Under the pieces are notes generated by a model that saw nothing but the letters and a program-made list of their open reading frames with translations, did no database searches and was not told the origin of the DNA. This document shows, piece by piece, positions 36,527 to 47,532 of a DNA stretch of 64,000 nucleotides (positions within the stretch are counted from its first letter, which is position 1; every line of letters starts with the position of its first letter). The position numbers and the translations under genes are program-made. The stretch is from Arthrobacter mangrovi (GTDB lineage: Bacteria; Actinomycetota; Actinomycetes; Actinomycetales; Micrococcaceae). Location of the stretch: contig NZ_BRVS01000002.1 in the NCBI RefSeq assembly GCF_026011795.1, forward strand, positions 1-64,000, read 5' to 3'.

Positions 36527-36915
36527 GATCTCCCTCGTTCTCCTGCCATGAGCTTGGTCACAAGGGTCGCCAGGGAATGGCGGGTCAGATCAGTGAGCAT
36601 CGCTTCTTCTCCCCAAGAACCCCAATGAAGCTGCAAGTTTGTAATGCCTTTACAGTCCAACTCCGGCCCCGTTATCGCGCCGTTATTGGGCCGTTATTGG
36701 TTGCCTTGGCCGAAAACCGCTCCCACGCTGGCCGTGTGGCCAACGAGCGGACTGCGGTGGGGGCCGGAGCGACGCCGTAAAGGCAGGATTCGGCACGAGC
36801 TGCCGCAAAAGGGGAGGCGCCGGCCAGGCCGGGCGGGCGGGCACTGAATGGCACCGGAATAGAAGACGCCGGACAGCACGCAGCCGTCACTACAGGCGCA
36901 GAGGGAGAAACTAGA
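36527..36915. other. 389-bp intergenic region between rbpA and sbnA
   Basis: This is the only gene-free stretch above 300 bp. It holds the 11-bp repeat array (36669-36698), a possible leader reading frame on the minus strand starting at the ATG at 36600 behind GGGGAGAAGAAG and running out of frame into sbnA, and GC-rich sequence near 36810-36845 followed on the minus strand by CCCCTTTT that might end rbpA transcription. The part nearest sbnA looks less GC-rich than its surroundings. No tRNA, IS remnant or other coding evidence was seen. Confidence 0.6.
36669..36698 (-). promoter_or_regulatory. Three 11-bp-spaced direct repeats upstream of the Dap locus
   Basis: On the minus strand AATAACGG, AATAACGG and GATAACGG follow one another at exactly 11-bp intervals (one helical turn). 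Direct heptamers at this period are how SARP-type activators of secondary metabolism bind next to their promoters. TTGGAC begins 8 bp downstream of the last repeat and TGTAAA follows it. No regulator gene lies in the locus, so the binding protein is unknown. Confidence 0.6.
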
Positions 36916-37284
36916 TTAGGAGCGCCGCCGGTGCAGCCGGTCCAGGGCATCCTGCAGGACGCGCTCGGCCTCCTCCGGGGTGCGCCGCTCCTTCGCGTAT
37001 TCCAGGTGGCTCTTGAACGGCTCATCCCCCGGCCGCTCGGCGGTCGCGCCCTGTTCACGGCAGGCGGTGCGTCCGCAGCGCGGACAGTCCCAGGTCTTGG
37101 GGATTTCCGTCTCGGCCAGCTCGGCGAAAACGGGAGTCGTCTCATGACCCTGGGGACACCAGTAGGTCACCGGGACTTTGCGGACGATTTCGACGGTACG
37201 GCCGGTGTCGGCCTGCCAACCTGCCAGGCCGGCTCCTGTAGCCGAACCGGCGCGCACGGCTCTGAGCCCGTAGGAAGATTCCAT
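36916..37284 (-). CDS. rbpA: RNA polymerase-binding protein RbpA
   Basis: Actinobacterial transcription factor that binds RNA polymerase and the principal sigma factor and stabilises open complexes, 122 aa from the ATG at 37284. The metal-binding core shows WCPQGHETTP and WDCPRCGRTA, and the C-terminal EPFKSHLEYAKERRTPEEAE is the sigma-interacting domain signature. The ATG at 37284 lies 9 nt after GGAG, whereas the ATG at 37293 has no spacing from it, so the later start is preferred. It ends the glycolytic/secG minus-strand run. Confidence 0.93.
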   Translation of the reverse strand: MESSYGLRAVRAGSATGAGLAGWQADTGRTVEIVRKVPVTYWCPQGHETTPVFAELAETEIPKTWDCPRCGRTACREQGATAERPGDEPFKSHLEYAKERRTPEEAERVLQDALDRLHRRRS

Positions 37285-37372
37285 AACGTTCATCTCCGGG
37301 TAGCACGGTGTCGTACTGCGATCTGTGGCACAAGTCTACGACCGGCCCGGAGTGAACGGGACTAAGAATTCC

Positions 37373-37624
37373 TTATGCTTCGGCGCTGAAGCGCATGATC
37401 AGCCCGAGGGCGACGATGACCGTGCCCCAAACCAGGCCGAGCACCACGGTGAACCTGTTCAGGTTCCGCTCGGCCACACCGGAAGAACCGAGTGACGTGG
37501 TCATGCCGCCCCCGAACATGTCCGACATACCGCCGCCGCGGCCTTTGTGCAGCAGAATCAGCAGCGTCAGGAGGAGGCTGGTGATTCCCAGCACGATTTG
37601 CAGGGTGATCTTCAGAGCGTCCAC
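37373..37624 (-). CDS. secG: Protein translocase subunit SecG
   Basis: Small (83 aa) subunit of the SecYEG channel. Two hydrophobic helices (about residues 4-24 and 57-78) are separated by the Gly-rich loop GRGGGMSDMFGGGMTTSLGSSG that defines SecG. It lies 15 bp downstream of tpiA and upstream of rbpA, the common arrangement in this group. Confidence 0.94.
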   Translation of the reverse strand: MDALKITLQIVLGITSLLLTLLILLHKGRGGGMSDMFGGGMTTSLGSSGVAERNLNRFTVVLGLVWGTVIVALGLIMRFSAEA

Positions 37625-37639
37625 AGTGGCCTTTCCCGG

Positions 37640-38455
37640 TTAGTCCGTCACCAGGTGGTGCTCGAACCTGACAATGTTAGCAAATTCGGCAACATCGAGA
37701 CTGGCGCCGCCAACCAGCACGCCGTCGACGTCGCGCTCCTTGAGGATCGCCGCTGCGTTCGCTGCCTTGACCGATCCCCCGTAAAGCAGCCGCACCCCCG
37801 CGGCCACAGCGTCGTCGTACAGATCCGCGATTTCGGCGCGGATGGCCGCGCACATTTCCTGTGCGTCCGCAGGGCCAGCGACCTCACCGGTGCCGATCGC
37901 CCAGACCGGCTCGTAGGCGACCACGAGCCGGGCCGCGTCCTCGGCCGGCAGCCCGGCGAGGTCGGCCCGCAGCTGCCCGAGAGTATGTGCCACGTGGTTG
38001 CCGGCCTGCCGCACAGCCAGCCCCTCCCCGACGCAGAGGACCGGGATCAGGGAATGCCGGAAGGCGGCCTTGACCTTGGCGTTGAGCGTCTCGTCGGACT
38101 CCCCGTGGATGGTCCGGCGTTCGGAATGGCCCACCAGCACGTAGCTGCAGCCGAGCCGGGAGAGGAACTGCCCGGAGATGTCGCCGGTGTAGGCGCCCGC
38201 ATCGAACTCGGAGAGATCCTGGCCGCCGTAGGCGACCTCGAGGTCGTCGCCGCGGACCAGGGTCTGGACGCTCCGCAGGTCGGTGAAGGGCGGGAACACC
38301 GCCACCTCGACCCGCTTGAAGTCGTGCCGGGCGTCGCTCAGGGTCCAGGCGAGCTTCTGGAGCAGCGTGATGGACTGGACATGGTCCATGTTCATCTTCC
38401 AGTTGCCGGCAATCAGCGGCGTGCGGTCGAACTTGCCGTTGGTCGAGGTAGTCAC
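37640..38455 (-). CDS. tpiA: Triosephosphate isomerase
   Basis: Glycolytic TIM-barrel isomerase, 271 aa. Catalytic residues lie in LVGHSERR (His) and [13 protein letters not shown] (Glu); the N-terminal Lys is in IAGNWKMN. It is separated from pgk by an 88-bp gap holding a perfect 14-bp hairpin. It interconverts glyceraldehyde-3-P and dihydroxyacetone-P. Confidence 0.97.
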   Translation of the reverse strand: MTTSTNGKFDRTPLIAGNWKMNMDHVQSITLLQKLAWTLSDARHDFKRVEVAVFPPFTDLRSVQTLVRGDDLEVAYGGQDLSEFDAGAYTGDISGQFLSRLGCSYVLVGHSERRTIHGESDETLNAKVKAAFRHSLIPVLCVGEGLAVRQAGNHVAHTLGQLRADLAGLPAEDAARLVVAYEPVWAIGTGEVAGPADAQEMCAAIRAEIADLYDDAVAAGVRLLYGGSVKAANAAAILKERDVDGVLVGGASLDVAEFANIVRFEHHLVTD

Positions 38456-38475
38456 TGACTCTCCAGTCGTCTAAC

Positions 38476-38507
38476 GTCCGCCCCGCCCGTTTCCGGGCGG
38501 GGCGGAC
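38476..38507. terminator. Perfect hairpin between pgk and tpiA
   Basis: GTCCGCCCCGCCCG and CGGGCGGGGCGGAC pair over 14 bp around a 4-nt loop. It lies in mid-operon and has no T-run on the minus strand, so it may attenuate or mark an mRNA processing point rather than end transcription. Confidence 0.6.
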
Positions 38508-38543
38508 TTTGCTTCAGATCCGTACGGTGCTGCGCGTTTGCGT

Positions 38544-39782
38544 TTAGCGGCCCAGTGCAGTCAGGCCGGGCAGGGACTTGCCTTCGAGGTACTCGAGGCT
38601 CGCCCCGCCGCCGGTCGAGATGTGCCCGAAGGCATCGTCGTCGAAACCGAGGCTGCGGACCGCGGCCGCCGAGTCCCCGCCGCCCACCACGGTGAAGCCA
38701 TCGGTGCCGGTCAGGGCCTTGGCCACGGTGCGGGTGCCGTTGGCGAATGCCGGGAACTCGAACACGCCCATCGGGCCGTTCCAGAAGACGGTGTTGGCGG
38801 AATGGATCCGCTGTGCAAAGGCTTCGGCCGATTCCGGGCCGATGTCCAGCCCGATGCCCGCCGGGCCGAAGCTGGAGGACTCGATGTCGCCGGCCGGCAC
38901 CGTCTCGTGCGCGGCGTCGGCGGCGAATTTCTCGGCCACGACGATATCCGTCGGCAGCACGAAGTCGCACCCGTTCTCTTTGGCCTTGGCCAGGTAGCCG
39001 CGGACGGTATCGAGCTGGTCTTCCTCGAGCAGGCTGGAGGCCACCTTGTGGCCTTGGGCCGCCAGGAAAGTGAAGACCATGCCGCCGCCGACGAGGATGG
39101 CGTCCGCACGGCGCAGCAGGTTCTCGATCACGGCGAGCTTGTCCGACACCTTGGACCCGCCGAGCACCACGACATAGGGGCGCTGCGGGGCCTCGGTCAG
39201 CCGGTCCAGCACCTCCACCTCGGTCCGGACCAGATCGCCCTGGTAGGACGGCAGCAGGCTCGCGATGTCGAAGACGCTGGCATGCTTGCGGTGCACCGCG
39301 CCGAAGGCGTCATCCACGTATGCGCCCTCTCCGCCCGTCAGTGCGGCCAGCTCGGACGCGAACTCCTGCCGCTCGGCGTCGGCCTTGCTGGTCTCCCGCG
39401 GGTCGAAACGCAGGTTCTGCAGCACCAGCACTTCGCCGTCCTGCAGCTCCGAGGCACGCAGGCGCGCGCTCTCGCCCACGGTGTCCTCGGCGAACCGCAC
39501 GGTGAACGGCGCCAGTTCCTTCAACCGTTCGACGGCGGGGCGCAGGGAGTACTTCTCCTGCGGTTCGCCCTTGGGCCGGCCCAGGTGAGCCATGACGATG
39601 ACCCGCGCGCCGGCGGAAGCCAGCTTGCCGAGGACCGGAAGCGAGGCCCGGATCCGTCCGTCATCGGAAACCCGCAGGGAGGATTCCTCCCCTTCCAGCG
39701 GGACGTTCAGGTCCGAGCGGACCAGCACGGTGCGTCCGCGGACGCCTTCGGCCAGCAGTTCATCAAGAGCGCGTGCAGTCAT
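38544..39782 (-). CDS. pgk: Phosphoglycerate kinase
   Basis: Cytoplasmic glycolytic kinase, 412 aa from the ATG at 39782, preceded by AAGGGTAGGT. Conserved stretches include [45 protein letters not shown] and the nucleotide-binding GGGDSAAAV. It is transcribed after gap with a 23-bp gap. Confidence 0.97.
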   Translation of the reverse strand: MTARALDELLAEGVRGRTVLVRSDLNVPLEGEESSLRVSDDGRIRASLPVLGKLASAGARVIVMAHLGRPKGEPQEKYSLRPAVERLKELAPFTVRFAEDTVGESARLRASELQDGEVLVLQNLRFDPRETSKADAERQEFASELAALTGGEGAYVDDAFGAVHRKHASVFDIASLLPSYQGDLVRTEVEVLDRLTEAPQRPYVVVLGGSKVSDKLAVIENLLRRADAILVGGGMVFTFLAAQGHKVASSLLEEDQLDTVRGYLAKAKENGCDFVLPTDIVVAEKFAADAAHETVPAGDIESSSFGPAGIGLDIGPESAEAFAQRIHSANTVFWNGPMGVFEFPAFANGTRTVAKALTGTDGFTVVGGGDSAAAVRSLGFDDDAFGHISTGGGASLEYLEGKSLPGLTALGR

Positions 39783-39805
39783 ACCTACCCTTAGCAGTGC
39801 GTCGG

Positions 39806-40861
<1,056 letters not shown>

Positions 40862-40938
40862 TCAATCATCGCCGGACTGTGGCCCGCCCGGCGTTCTACG
40901 GTAATGCTGCTTTTACCTCATTGTGTCTGTGTTGCCCG

Positions 40939-40989
40939 GGATGCGGAAGGCATGCCGTCGTGCCCGGCACGGGTATGCCTTCCGCATCC
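40939..40989. terminator. Long hairpin terminator downstream of sodA
   Basis: GGATGCGGAAGGCAT (40939-40953) and ATGCCTTCCGCATCC (40975-40989) form a perfect 15-bp stem with a 21-nt loop just after the sodA stop. It also lies upstream of gap, so it separates the two units. Confidence 0.75.
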
Positions 40990-41000
40990 GCAAGGATCCG

Positions 41001-41630
41001 CTACTTGCCGGGAATGACCAGGGCCGCAGCACCGGAACGGGCGGCTTCGAAGCGCTTGGCAACGTCGGCCCAGTTCACGATGTTCCAGAAGGCCTTCACA
41101 TAGTCGGCCTTGACGTTCTGGTAGTCGAGGTAGAACGCGTGCTCCCACATATCCAGCTGAAGCAGCGGGGTGGTCGCGACGGGGACGCCGTTCTGCTGGT
41201 CGTACATCTGCTCGATGACCAGGTTGCCGCCGATCGGCTCGTAGGCCAGGATGGCCCAGCCGGAGCCCTGGATGGTGGTCGCCGCACCGGTGAAGTGGCC
41301 GCGGAAGCTGTCGAACGAGCCGAAGAACTCATCGATCGCCGCAGCCAGTTCGCCCTCGGGCTTGTCGCCGCCTTCCGGGGAAAGGTTGTTCCAGAAGATG
41401 GAGTGGTTGATGTGGCCGCCCAGGTTGAACTGCAGGTCCTTGGACAGCTTTGCGGCCGCGGCGGCGTCGCCCTTGTCGCGTGCTTCAGCCATCTTCTCGA
41501 GCGCGGTGTTGGCTCCGGCCACGTAAGCGGCGTGGTGCTTGCTGTGGTGCAGCTCCATGATGCGGGCGGAGATGTGCGGCTCCAGCGCGGCGTAGTCGTA
41601 GTTGAGCTCGGGCAGTTCGTACTTGCTCAC
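41001..41630 (-). CDS. sodA: Superoxide dismutase, Mn/Fe type
   Basis: Cytoplasmic SOD of the Mn/Fe family, 209 aa. Metal ligand regions are [23 protein letters not shown] and the Asp/His pair in [23 protein letters not shown] together with the helix context is more typical of manganese-preferring enzymes, but metal choice cannot be settled from sequence. It is a single-gene unit with a hairpin terminator downstream. Confidence 0.95.
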   Translation of the reverse strand: MSKYELPELNYDYAALEPHISARIMELHHSKHHAAYVAGANTALEKMAEARDKGDAAAAAKLSKDLQFNLGGHINHSIFWNNLSPEGGDKPEGELAAAIDEFFGSFDSFRGHFTGAATTIQGSGWAILAYEPIGGNLVIEQMYDQQNGVPVATTPLLQLDMWEHAFYLDYQNVKADYVKAFWNIVNWADVAKRFEAARSGAAALVIPGK

Positions 41631-41775
41631 GAATATCCTCCGTAACTTTGGGCCGCCCTCAGGCGGCCATGATCGGATTGATCATCCGACCGGCAGTGCC
41701 GGCCGGAAACTTATCCTTGGCCCACGGGGCACGAACCGGGCATCGGCCCGGACATCCCCATCCTATGCATAGGCC

Positions 41776-42756
41776 CTACTCGTCCAACATCTCCGCGGTC
41801 ACATTCGCCTCCGTGCCGGGAATGCCGAGTTCGACGGCGCGCTTGTCCGCCATGGCCAGCAGGCGCCGGATGCGGCCCGCGATGGCGTCCTTGGTCATCG
41901 GCGGATCCGCCAGGCGGCCCAGTTCGTCCAGGCTCGCCTGCTTGTGGGCCACCCGCAGGCCGCCGGCGTAGCGCAGGTGCTCGGGCACATCCTCGCCGAG
42001 GATCTCCAGCGCGCGCTCGACGCGGGCCCCGGCGGCCACGGCTGCCTGGGCGGAGCGGCGCAGGTTCGCATCATCGAAGTTGGCGAGGCGGTTGGCGGTG
42101 GCGCGCACCTCCTTGCGCATCCGGCGCTCCTCCCACACCATCAGCGCATCGTGGGCGCCCATGCGCGTCAGCAGGGCGGCGATCGTATCGCCGTCCCGAA
42201 TGACGACGCGGTCCACGCCGCGCACTTCGCGGGCCTTGGCCGAGATACCCAGCCGGCGGGCAGCCCCGACGAGGGCCAGCGCCGCCTCCGGACCCGGGCA
42301 GGTCACTTCCAGTGCGGACGAACGGCCCGGCTCGGTCAGCGAACCATGCGCGAGGAAGGCGCCGCGCCAGACCGCTTCGGCATCCGCAGTGGAACCATTA
42401 ACCACGACCGAAGGGAGCCCGCGCACCGGCCGGCCGCGGGCGTCGAGCAGGCCGGTCTGCCGCGCGAGCGACTCGCCGTCCTTGACCACCCGCACCACAT
42501 AGCGGTTGCCGCGGCGCAGTCCACCGCCGGAGACCACGATGATGTCGCTGCTGTGCCCGTAGACTTCGGCGATCGCCGTGCGGAGGCGGCGTGCGGTCGC
42601 AGCCAGGTCCACCTCGGCCTCGATCACGATCCGCCCGGAGATTATGTGCAGGCCTCCGGCGAAGCGGAGGGTCGCCGAAACCTCTGCCTTGCGCACTTGG
42701 GACTTCTTGATGTCCAGGCGGGAAAGTTCATCTTTGACCGCTGCAGTCAGCGCCAT
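41776..42756 (-). CDS. whiA: Sporulation/division transcription factor WhiA
   Basis: WhiA-family DNA-binding protein, 326 aa, with a degenerate LAGLIDADG-type domain followed by a C-terminal HTH ([32 protein letters not shown]). In actinobacteria WhiA acts with WhiB to control division genes. It starts 15 bp after yvcK, in the conserved rapZ-yvcK-whiA order. Confidence 0.95.
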   Translation of the reverse strand: MALTAAVKDELSRLDIKKSQVRKAEVSATLRFAGGLHIISGRIVIEAEVDLAATARRLRTAIAEVYGHSSDIIVVSGGGLRRGNRYVVRVVKDGESLARQTGLLDARGRPVRGLPSVVVNGSTADAEAVWRGAFLAHGSLTEPGRSSALEVTCPGPEAALALVGAARRLGISAKAREVRGVDRVVIRDGDTIAALLTRMGAHDALMVWEERRMRKEVRATANRLANFDDANLRRSAQAAVAAGARVERALEILGEDVPEHLRYAGGLRVAHKQASLDELGRLADPPMTKDAIAGRIRRLLAMADKRAVELGIPGTEANVTAEMLDE

Positions 42757-42771
42757 GCATCTTGTCCTTAC

Positions 42772-43812
42772 TCATTCATGCTCCCCGGCGAAAATGTCGT
42801 GATAGGCCGTCGCAAGCCTCAGCGGATCATGCACCGCGCGCCGGCCGGGGGTTCCCACTCTACCGAACACCACGGAGGCGCCGAGACGGCCGGCAGCTGA
42901 TTCGAACTCCGCGCGGTCGCCGACTGCGAACGGATCGGCGAGCACCGCGTCGAACTTCATCCCGGGGGCGTAGCGGTGCAGCGCGGCCAGATGGTCCGCG
43001 GCAGTCATGCCGGACGTCTCCTTGGTATCGGTGGCCAGGTTCATGGTCAGGATCCGGCGCGCAGGCGCCGCGCACAGGGCGTCGCGAAGCTGCGGCAGCA
43101 TCAGATGCGGCAGGACGGAGGTGTACCAGGAGCCCGGGCCCAGGATGATCCAGTCCGCTAGTTCGATAGCGTTTAGGGCCTCTGCACAGGCCGGCGCGTC
43201 GTCCGGAATCAGACGAACGTCGTTGACCCGGGCGTTCCGGCCGGCGGCCGCCAGTTTGGACTGGCCGGAGATCGTGACGCTGCGCAGCCGGCCCTCCGCG
43301 TCTTCGGTCAGCACGTCTCCCTCGATGGTCAGCGGAACTGTCGCCATCGGCAGGACCTGGCCGCGGGCCCCGAGCAGTGCGCCGGCCCACTGCAGCCCGG
43401 CCACCGGATCACCGAGGAGTTCCCAGAGGGTGACGATGAGCAGGTTGCCCAGTGCATGGTTGTCCAGGCTGCCGTCCACGGTGTCGAGCGACTTGAAGCG
43501 GTGCTGCATCACGTCGCGCCAGGTCTGGCCCCACTCGGTGTCGTCGCACAGCGACGCCAGTGCCATTCGCAGGTCTCCGGGCGGGAGGACGCCCAGTTCC
43601 CGGCGCAGGCGCCCGGAGGACCCGCCGTCGTCCGCCACCGTGACGATGGCGGTGAGTTCCGTGGTGAGCAGGCGCAGCGCGGCGAGCGAGGCGGAAAGAC
43701 CGTGGCCTCCGCCCAAGGCGACGACGGACGGCGGATTCGGGCCCCGCGAACCGCCGGGCCGGTCCGGCTGGGCCACCGGAATGCGCGGCAGCGGCCCTGT
43801 CAGCAACGCCAC
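42772..43812 (-). CDS. yvcK: YvcK/CofD-like protein
   Basis: Member of the YvcK (gluconeogenesis factor, GlmR) family with a CofD-like fold, 346 aa. It shows VVALGGGHGLSASLAALR, VTVADDGGSSGRLR, and HALGNLLIV. Homologues bind UDP-sugars and help set carbon flow between glycolysis and the cell wall. The start is GTG overlapping the rapZ stop by one base (TAGTG). Confidence 0.93.
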   Translation of the reverse strand: MALLTGPLPRIPVAQPDRPGGSRGPNPPSVVALGGGHGLSASLAALRLLTTELTAIVTVADDGGSSGRLRRELGVLPPGDLRMALASLCDDTEWGQTWRDVMQHRFKSLDTVDGSLDNHALGNLLIVTLWELLGDPVAGLQWAGALLGARGQVLPMATVPLTIEGDVLTEDAEGRLRSVTISGQSKLAAAGRNARVNDVRLIPDDAPACAEALNAIELADWIILGPGSWYTSVLPHLMLPQLRDALCAAPARRILTMNLATDTKETSGMTAADHLAALHRYAPGMKFDAVLADPFAVGDRAEFESAAGRLGASVVFGRVGTPGRRAVHDPLRLATAYHDIFAGEHE

Positions 43813-44711
43813 TATTCGCGCCCCAGGTCCCGGTGCTGGACCGCAACCTTGACGCGTGGAAGCTGGGCGAGCCGCTTGGCGAGTTCCTCGGCCACGGCCA
43901 CCGAACGGTGCTTGCCGCCGGTGCAGCCGACGGCGATGGTGGCGTAGTGCTTGTTCTCCTGCCGGTAGCCCTCGAGCACCGGTTCCAAGGCGTAGACGAA
44001 CCGCTTGATGAACTCTTCCGCCCCGGACTCGACCAGCACGAAGTCGCTCACCTGCTTTTCCAGGCCCGTGTGCGGCCGGAGCGCGGGCACCCAGTGGGGG
44101 TTGGGGATGAAGCGTGCGTCCGCGACGAAGTTGGCGTCCACGGGCAGGCCGTACTTGAAGCCGAAGCTCATCACATTCAGCCGCAGCACGATGGGGCCGG
44201 AGTCCGAGAACAGCTCTGTGACGTTGGTGGCGAGCGTGTGGACGTTCATGTCCGTCGTGTCGATGACCAGGTCCGCGGCGTCCTTGAGCCCGGCCAGCAG
44301 TTCCCGCTCGGCCGTGATGCCGTCCGAGATCCGGCCGTCGCCCTGCAGCGGGTGGGGCCGCCGGCCCTGTTCGAAGCGGCGCACCAGGACGTTGTCGCCG
44401 GCGTCGAGGAAAAGCACGCGGAAGTTAATGGCGCTGGCCCGCAGGCCGTTGAGGGCTTCCCTGATGTCGCGGTGCAGGTTCTTGCTCCGCACGTCGACGA
44501 CGACGGCGAGCCGGGTCAGCGAGTCCGGCATCCGCGAGACCAGCTCGGCGAGCGTCCCCAGCATCTGCGGCGGCAGGTTGTCCACGACGTACCAGCCGTG
44601 GTCCTCCAGCGCGTGCGCCGCGGTGGTGCGGCCGGCCCCGGACATGCCCGTGACCACCAGCAGTTCGGATTCTTCCGGTTTCACCGGCGTGAGATCCTCT
44701 TCCTCCGACAT
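43812..44711 (-). CDS. rapZ: RapZ-family nucleotide-binding protein
   Basis: P-loop protein of the RapZ/YvcJ family, 299 aa. The Walker A box is TGMSGAGRTTA and the C-terminal domain shows AVGCTGGKHRSVAVAE. The first about 18 residues are acidic. In enteric bacteria RapZ guides RNase E to sRNAs of GlmS control; in actinobacteria the target is not established. It heads the rapZ-yvcK-whiA trio. Confidence 0.94.
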   Translation of the reverse strand: MSEEEDLTPVKPEESELLVVTGMSGAGRTTAAHALEDHGWYVVDNLPPQMLGTLAELVSRMPDSLTRLAVVVDVRSKNLHRDIREALNGLRASAINFRVLFLDAGDNVLVRRFEQGRRPHPLQGDGRISDGITAERELLAGLKDAADLVIDTTDMNVHTLATNVTELFSDSGPIVLRLNVMSFGFKYGLPVDANFVADARFIPNPHWVPALRPHTGLEKQVSDFVLVESGAEEFIKRFVYALEPVLEGYRQENKHYATIAVGCTGGKHRSVAVAEELAKRLAQLPRVKVAVQHRDLGRE

Positions 44712-44796
44712 TAAGCCCGTCCTGTTCCTTGTTTCCCGCCGTGCGGTAGGCCGCCACGAGACGGCCCGTGATCGCGGCGGACGTTTCTAAGCCTAA

Positions 44797-46863
44797 CTAA
44801 GAATCAACGATCTCGCCGGTCGCCATGTTGAGGACCGGGGCCTGCGGTTCCGCGGCGGCGTTGGGGGCCAGATGGCGCTTGATGGACGCCGCCAGCGCGG
44901 GCCCTACGCCGGGAACCAGGAGCAGTTCCTCGACGCTGGCCGCCTTGAGCTTCCGGGCGGAGCCGAAGTGCTTCAGCAGCGCCTTGCGCTTGGCCGGCCC
45001 GAGGCCGGGCACCCCGTCCAGGATGGACTCGGTCATGGACTTGCCGCGCTTCTGGCGGTGGTAGCTGATGGCGAATCGGTGCGCTTCGTCGCGGATGCGC
45101 TGCAGGAGGTAGAGGCCGTGGGATGCCCGCGGCAGGATCACCGGAAAGTCGTCGTCGGGCAGCCATACTTCCTCGAGCCGCTTGGCGAGGCCGACGACGA
45201 AGACATCGGTGATGCCCAGGTCGGCCAGGGCACGCGATGCCGCGGCGACCTGGGGCGGGCCGCCGTCGACTACGACCAGGTTGGGCGGGTAGGCGAACTT
45301 GGTCCGCGGCGCTTCGGTCGTGGTGTCGGCCAGCGGCTCGGCAGGCACGGCCGGTTCCGCGTTCCCGGCAGTGTCGGCAGCTTGCGCCGTCGCGGCGGGC
45401 GCCGCGGGCCCTGCCGTCCCGGGCCCCGCGCCAGGCTCCGTGCCGCCGGCCGGCTGCGCGGTTTTGTCGGCCAGGTAGTGCCGGAAGCGGCGGCTGATCA
45501 CGTCGTACATGGCGGACGTGTCGTCGCGGGCCGCCTCACCGGTGATGGAAAAGCGGCGGTAGTCCGCCTTCTTGGGCAGCCCGTCCTCGACCACCACCAT
45601 GGACGCGACCACGTTGGTGCCCTGGACATGCGAAATGTCGTAGCACTCGATCCGCAGCAGCGCGACGGGGAGGTCCAGTGCTTCCTGCAGTTCCTGCAGC
45701 GCGGCGGACCGGGTAGTGATGTCGCCGGCGCGGCGGCTCTTGTGCAGCGCGAGGGCTTGTTCGGCATTCTGCCGCACGGTGTCGAGGAGGGCCGCCTTGT
45801 CGCCGCGCTTCGGGACACGCAGTTCGACCTTGCGCCCGCGGAGGCCGCGGAGCCACTGCTCCAGTTCCTCCCGGTTGTCGGGTTCCACCGGGACCAGCAC
45901 CTGGGGCGGAATGCGGTCCGGATCCTCGCCGTCGCCATAGACCTGCTGGAGGAGGTGCTCGGCCAGGTCGGCGCGCGTGGCATCCTCGACCTTCTCGACG
46001 ACCCAGCCGCGCTGGCCGCGGATGCGGCCGCCGCGGACATGGAAAACCTGGACCGCCGCCTCGAGCTCGTCTTCGGCCAGCGCGAAGATGTCCGCGTCCG
46101 TATCCTCGCTCAGCACGACCGCGTTGCGCTCGAAGACTCGCTTCAAGGCGGCAATATCGTCCCGGTACCGGGCGGCCGCCTCGTAGTCGAGTTCCGCGAC
46201 GGCTGCCGCCATCTTCTTGTCCAGGGCCCTGATGAAGCGGTCCGCCTCCCCGCCCATGAACGCGCAGAACTCCCCCGCCAACGCCTTGTGGTCCTCGGGC
46301 GAGATCCGGCCGACGCACGGTGCCGAACACTTGTCGATGTAGCCGAGCAGGCACGGCCGCCCCGTGCGCTGGGCGCGGTTGAAGACGCCGACGCTGCAGG
46401 TCCGGACCGGGAAGACGCGGAGCAGGGTGTCCACCGTTTCGCGGATGGCTTTCGCCGGATAGAACGGGCCGAAGTACTTGGTTCCCTTGCGCTTGTCACC
46501 GCGCATGACCTGGACCCGGGGGAACTTCTCCGACATCGTGACAGCCAGGTAGGGATAGGACTTGTCGTCCCGGAACATGATGTTGAAGCGCGGCGCGTAC
46601 TCCTTGATCCAGGTGTACTCCAGCTGGATCGCCTCAAGTTCGCTGCCGACGACCGTCCACTCGACGGAAGCAGCCGTGTGGACCATCGCCCGGGTTCGCG
46701 GCATCAGCGAGTCGGGATTGGCGAAATAGCTGTTGAGCCGGGAGCGCAGGTTCTTGGCCTTGCCCACGTAGATGACACGCTTGTGCTCATCCCGGAACCG
46801 GTAGACCCCGGGGTTGGTGGGGATTTCCCCCGGCCGCGGCCGGTAGGACGAGGGCAGCGCCAT
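44797..46863 (-). CDS. uvrC: Excinuclease ABC subunit C
   Basis: Nucleotide excision repair nuclease, 688 aa. It has a GIY-YIG domain ([27 protein letters not shown] split around residues 17-43), a UvrB-interacting UVR motif near 215-245, an RNase H-like domain ([21 protein letters not shown]), and terminal helix-hairpin-helix repeats. An Ala/Pro/Gly-rich insert at about 468-520 splits the RNase H-like domain. The ATG follows the stop codon-side boundary of the upstream reading unit, and its own stop precedes rapZ by 85 bp. Confidence 0.96.
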   Translation of the reverse strand: MALPSSYRPRPGEIPTNPGVYRFRDEHKRVIYVGKAKNLRSRLNSYFANPDSLMPRTRAMVHTAASVEWTVVGSELEAIQLEYTWIKEYAPRFNIMFRDDKSYPYLAVTMSEKFPRVQVMRGDKRKGTKYFGPFYPAKAIRETVDTLLRVFPVRTCSVGVFNRAQRTGRPCLLGYIDKCSAPCVGRISPEDHKALAGEFCAFMGGEADRFIRALDKKMAAAVAELDYEAAARYRDDIAALKRVFERNAVVLSEDTDADIFALAEDELEAAVQVFHVRGGRIRGQRGWVVEKVEDATRADLAEHLLQQVYGDGEDPDRIPPQVLVPVEPDNREELEQWLRGLRGRKVELRVPKRGDKAALLDTVRQNAEQALALHKSRRAGDITTRSAALQELQEALDLPVALLRIECYDISHVQGTNVVASMVVVEDGLPKKADYRRFSITGEAARDDTSAMYDVISRRFRHYLADKTAQPAGGTEPGAGPGTAGPAAPAATAQAADTAGNAEPAVPAEPLADTTTEAPRTKFAYPPNLVVVDGGPPQVAAASRALADLGITDVFVVGLAKRLEEVWLPDDDFPVILPRASHGLYLLQRIRDEAHRFAISYHRQKRGKSMTESILDGVPGLGPAKRKALLKHFGSARKLKAASVEELLLVPGVGPALAASIKRHLAPNAAAEPQAPVLNMATGEIVDS

Positions 46864-47532
46864 CTAGCCGGCCTGCCTCGACTGGTTGTAGGTGCCGGCC
46901 CGCTGCTGTCCCGTCAGGTCAGCGATGGCGTCCATGATTTTGTCGGTGGCCGCGCGGCGGGCCGGCAGCGAGTGGTCGGGGCCGGTCTTCTCGAAGTACA
47001 GCGGTGCTCCGACCCTCAAAGTGAAATGCTGGGGCTTGATCATGTTCCTGTCCGCCGGCTGGAGCCGCTCCGTGCCGATCAGTCCGACAGGCACGACAGG
47101 CGCACCGGTGGTCAGTGCGAGCCAGCCCACTCCCGTCCTTCCACGGTACAACAATCCGTTGCGGGAACGCGTGCCCTCCGGGTAGATACCGAAGGCCTGG
47201 TCCCGCTCGAGGATCTCCAGCGCCGTCTGCAGCGCGGCTACACCGGCTGCCTGTTCGCCGCGCTCCACCGGGATGGACCCCACGCTATTGAAGAACCACC
47301 GCATGACCGCGCCCTTCGGTCCGCGGGCGGTGAAATACTCCGACTTCGCGAAGAAGGCCACCTTGCGCGGCATCAGCGCCTGGACGATGACGCTGTCAAG
47401 GAAAGACAGATGGTTGGGTGCGACGATGACGGGTCCGCTGCGCGGAAAGTTTTCGAGGCCTTCGACGGTTGGCCGGCAGGAGGCGCGGATGCCTGTCCGG
47501 AAGACAAAGCGCGTGCCTTCAAAGAGTTCCAT
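46864..47532 (-). CDS. Lysophospholipid acyltransferase (PlsC family)
   Basis: 1-acylglycerol-phosphate acyltransferase-family enzyme, 222 aa. The catalytic HX4D motif is NHLSFLD and the substrate-binding motif is YPEGTRSRNG. There is no obvious long membrane anchor. Its stop codon is immediately followed by the uvrC ATG and its start lies inside the end of the HAD phosphatase gene (14-bp overlap), so HAD, PlsC and uvrC are probably co-transcribed. Confidence 0.88.
   Translation of the reverse strand: MELFEGTRFVFRTGIRASCRPTVEGLENFPRSGPVIVAPNHLSFLDSVIVQALMPRKVAFFAKSEYFTARGPKGAVMRWFFNSVGSIPVERGEQAAGVAALQTALEILERDQAFGIYPEGTRSRNGLLYRGRTGVGWLALTTGAPVVPVGLIGTERLQPADRNMIKPQHFTLRVGAPLYFEKTGPDHSLPARRAATDKIMDAIADLTGQQRAGTYNQSRQAG

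Noticed and set aside
36669-36698. Firm call of a SARP binding site
   Set aside because: The 11-bp period fits, but the heptamer is not a known SARP consensus, the -10 position is unclear and no SARP gene is in view. Kept as an unassigned operator.
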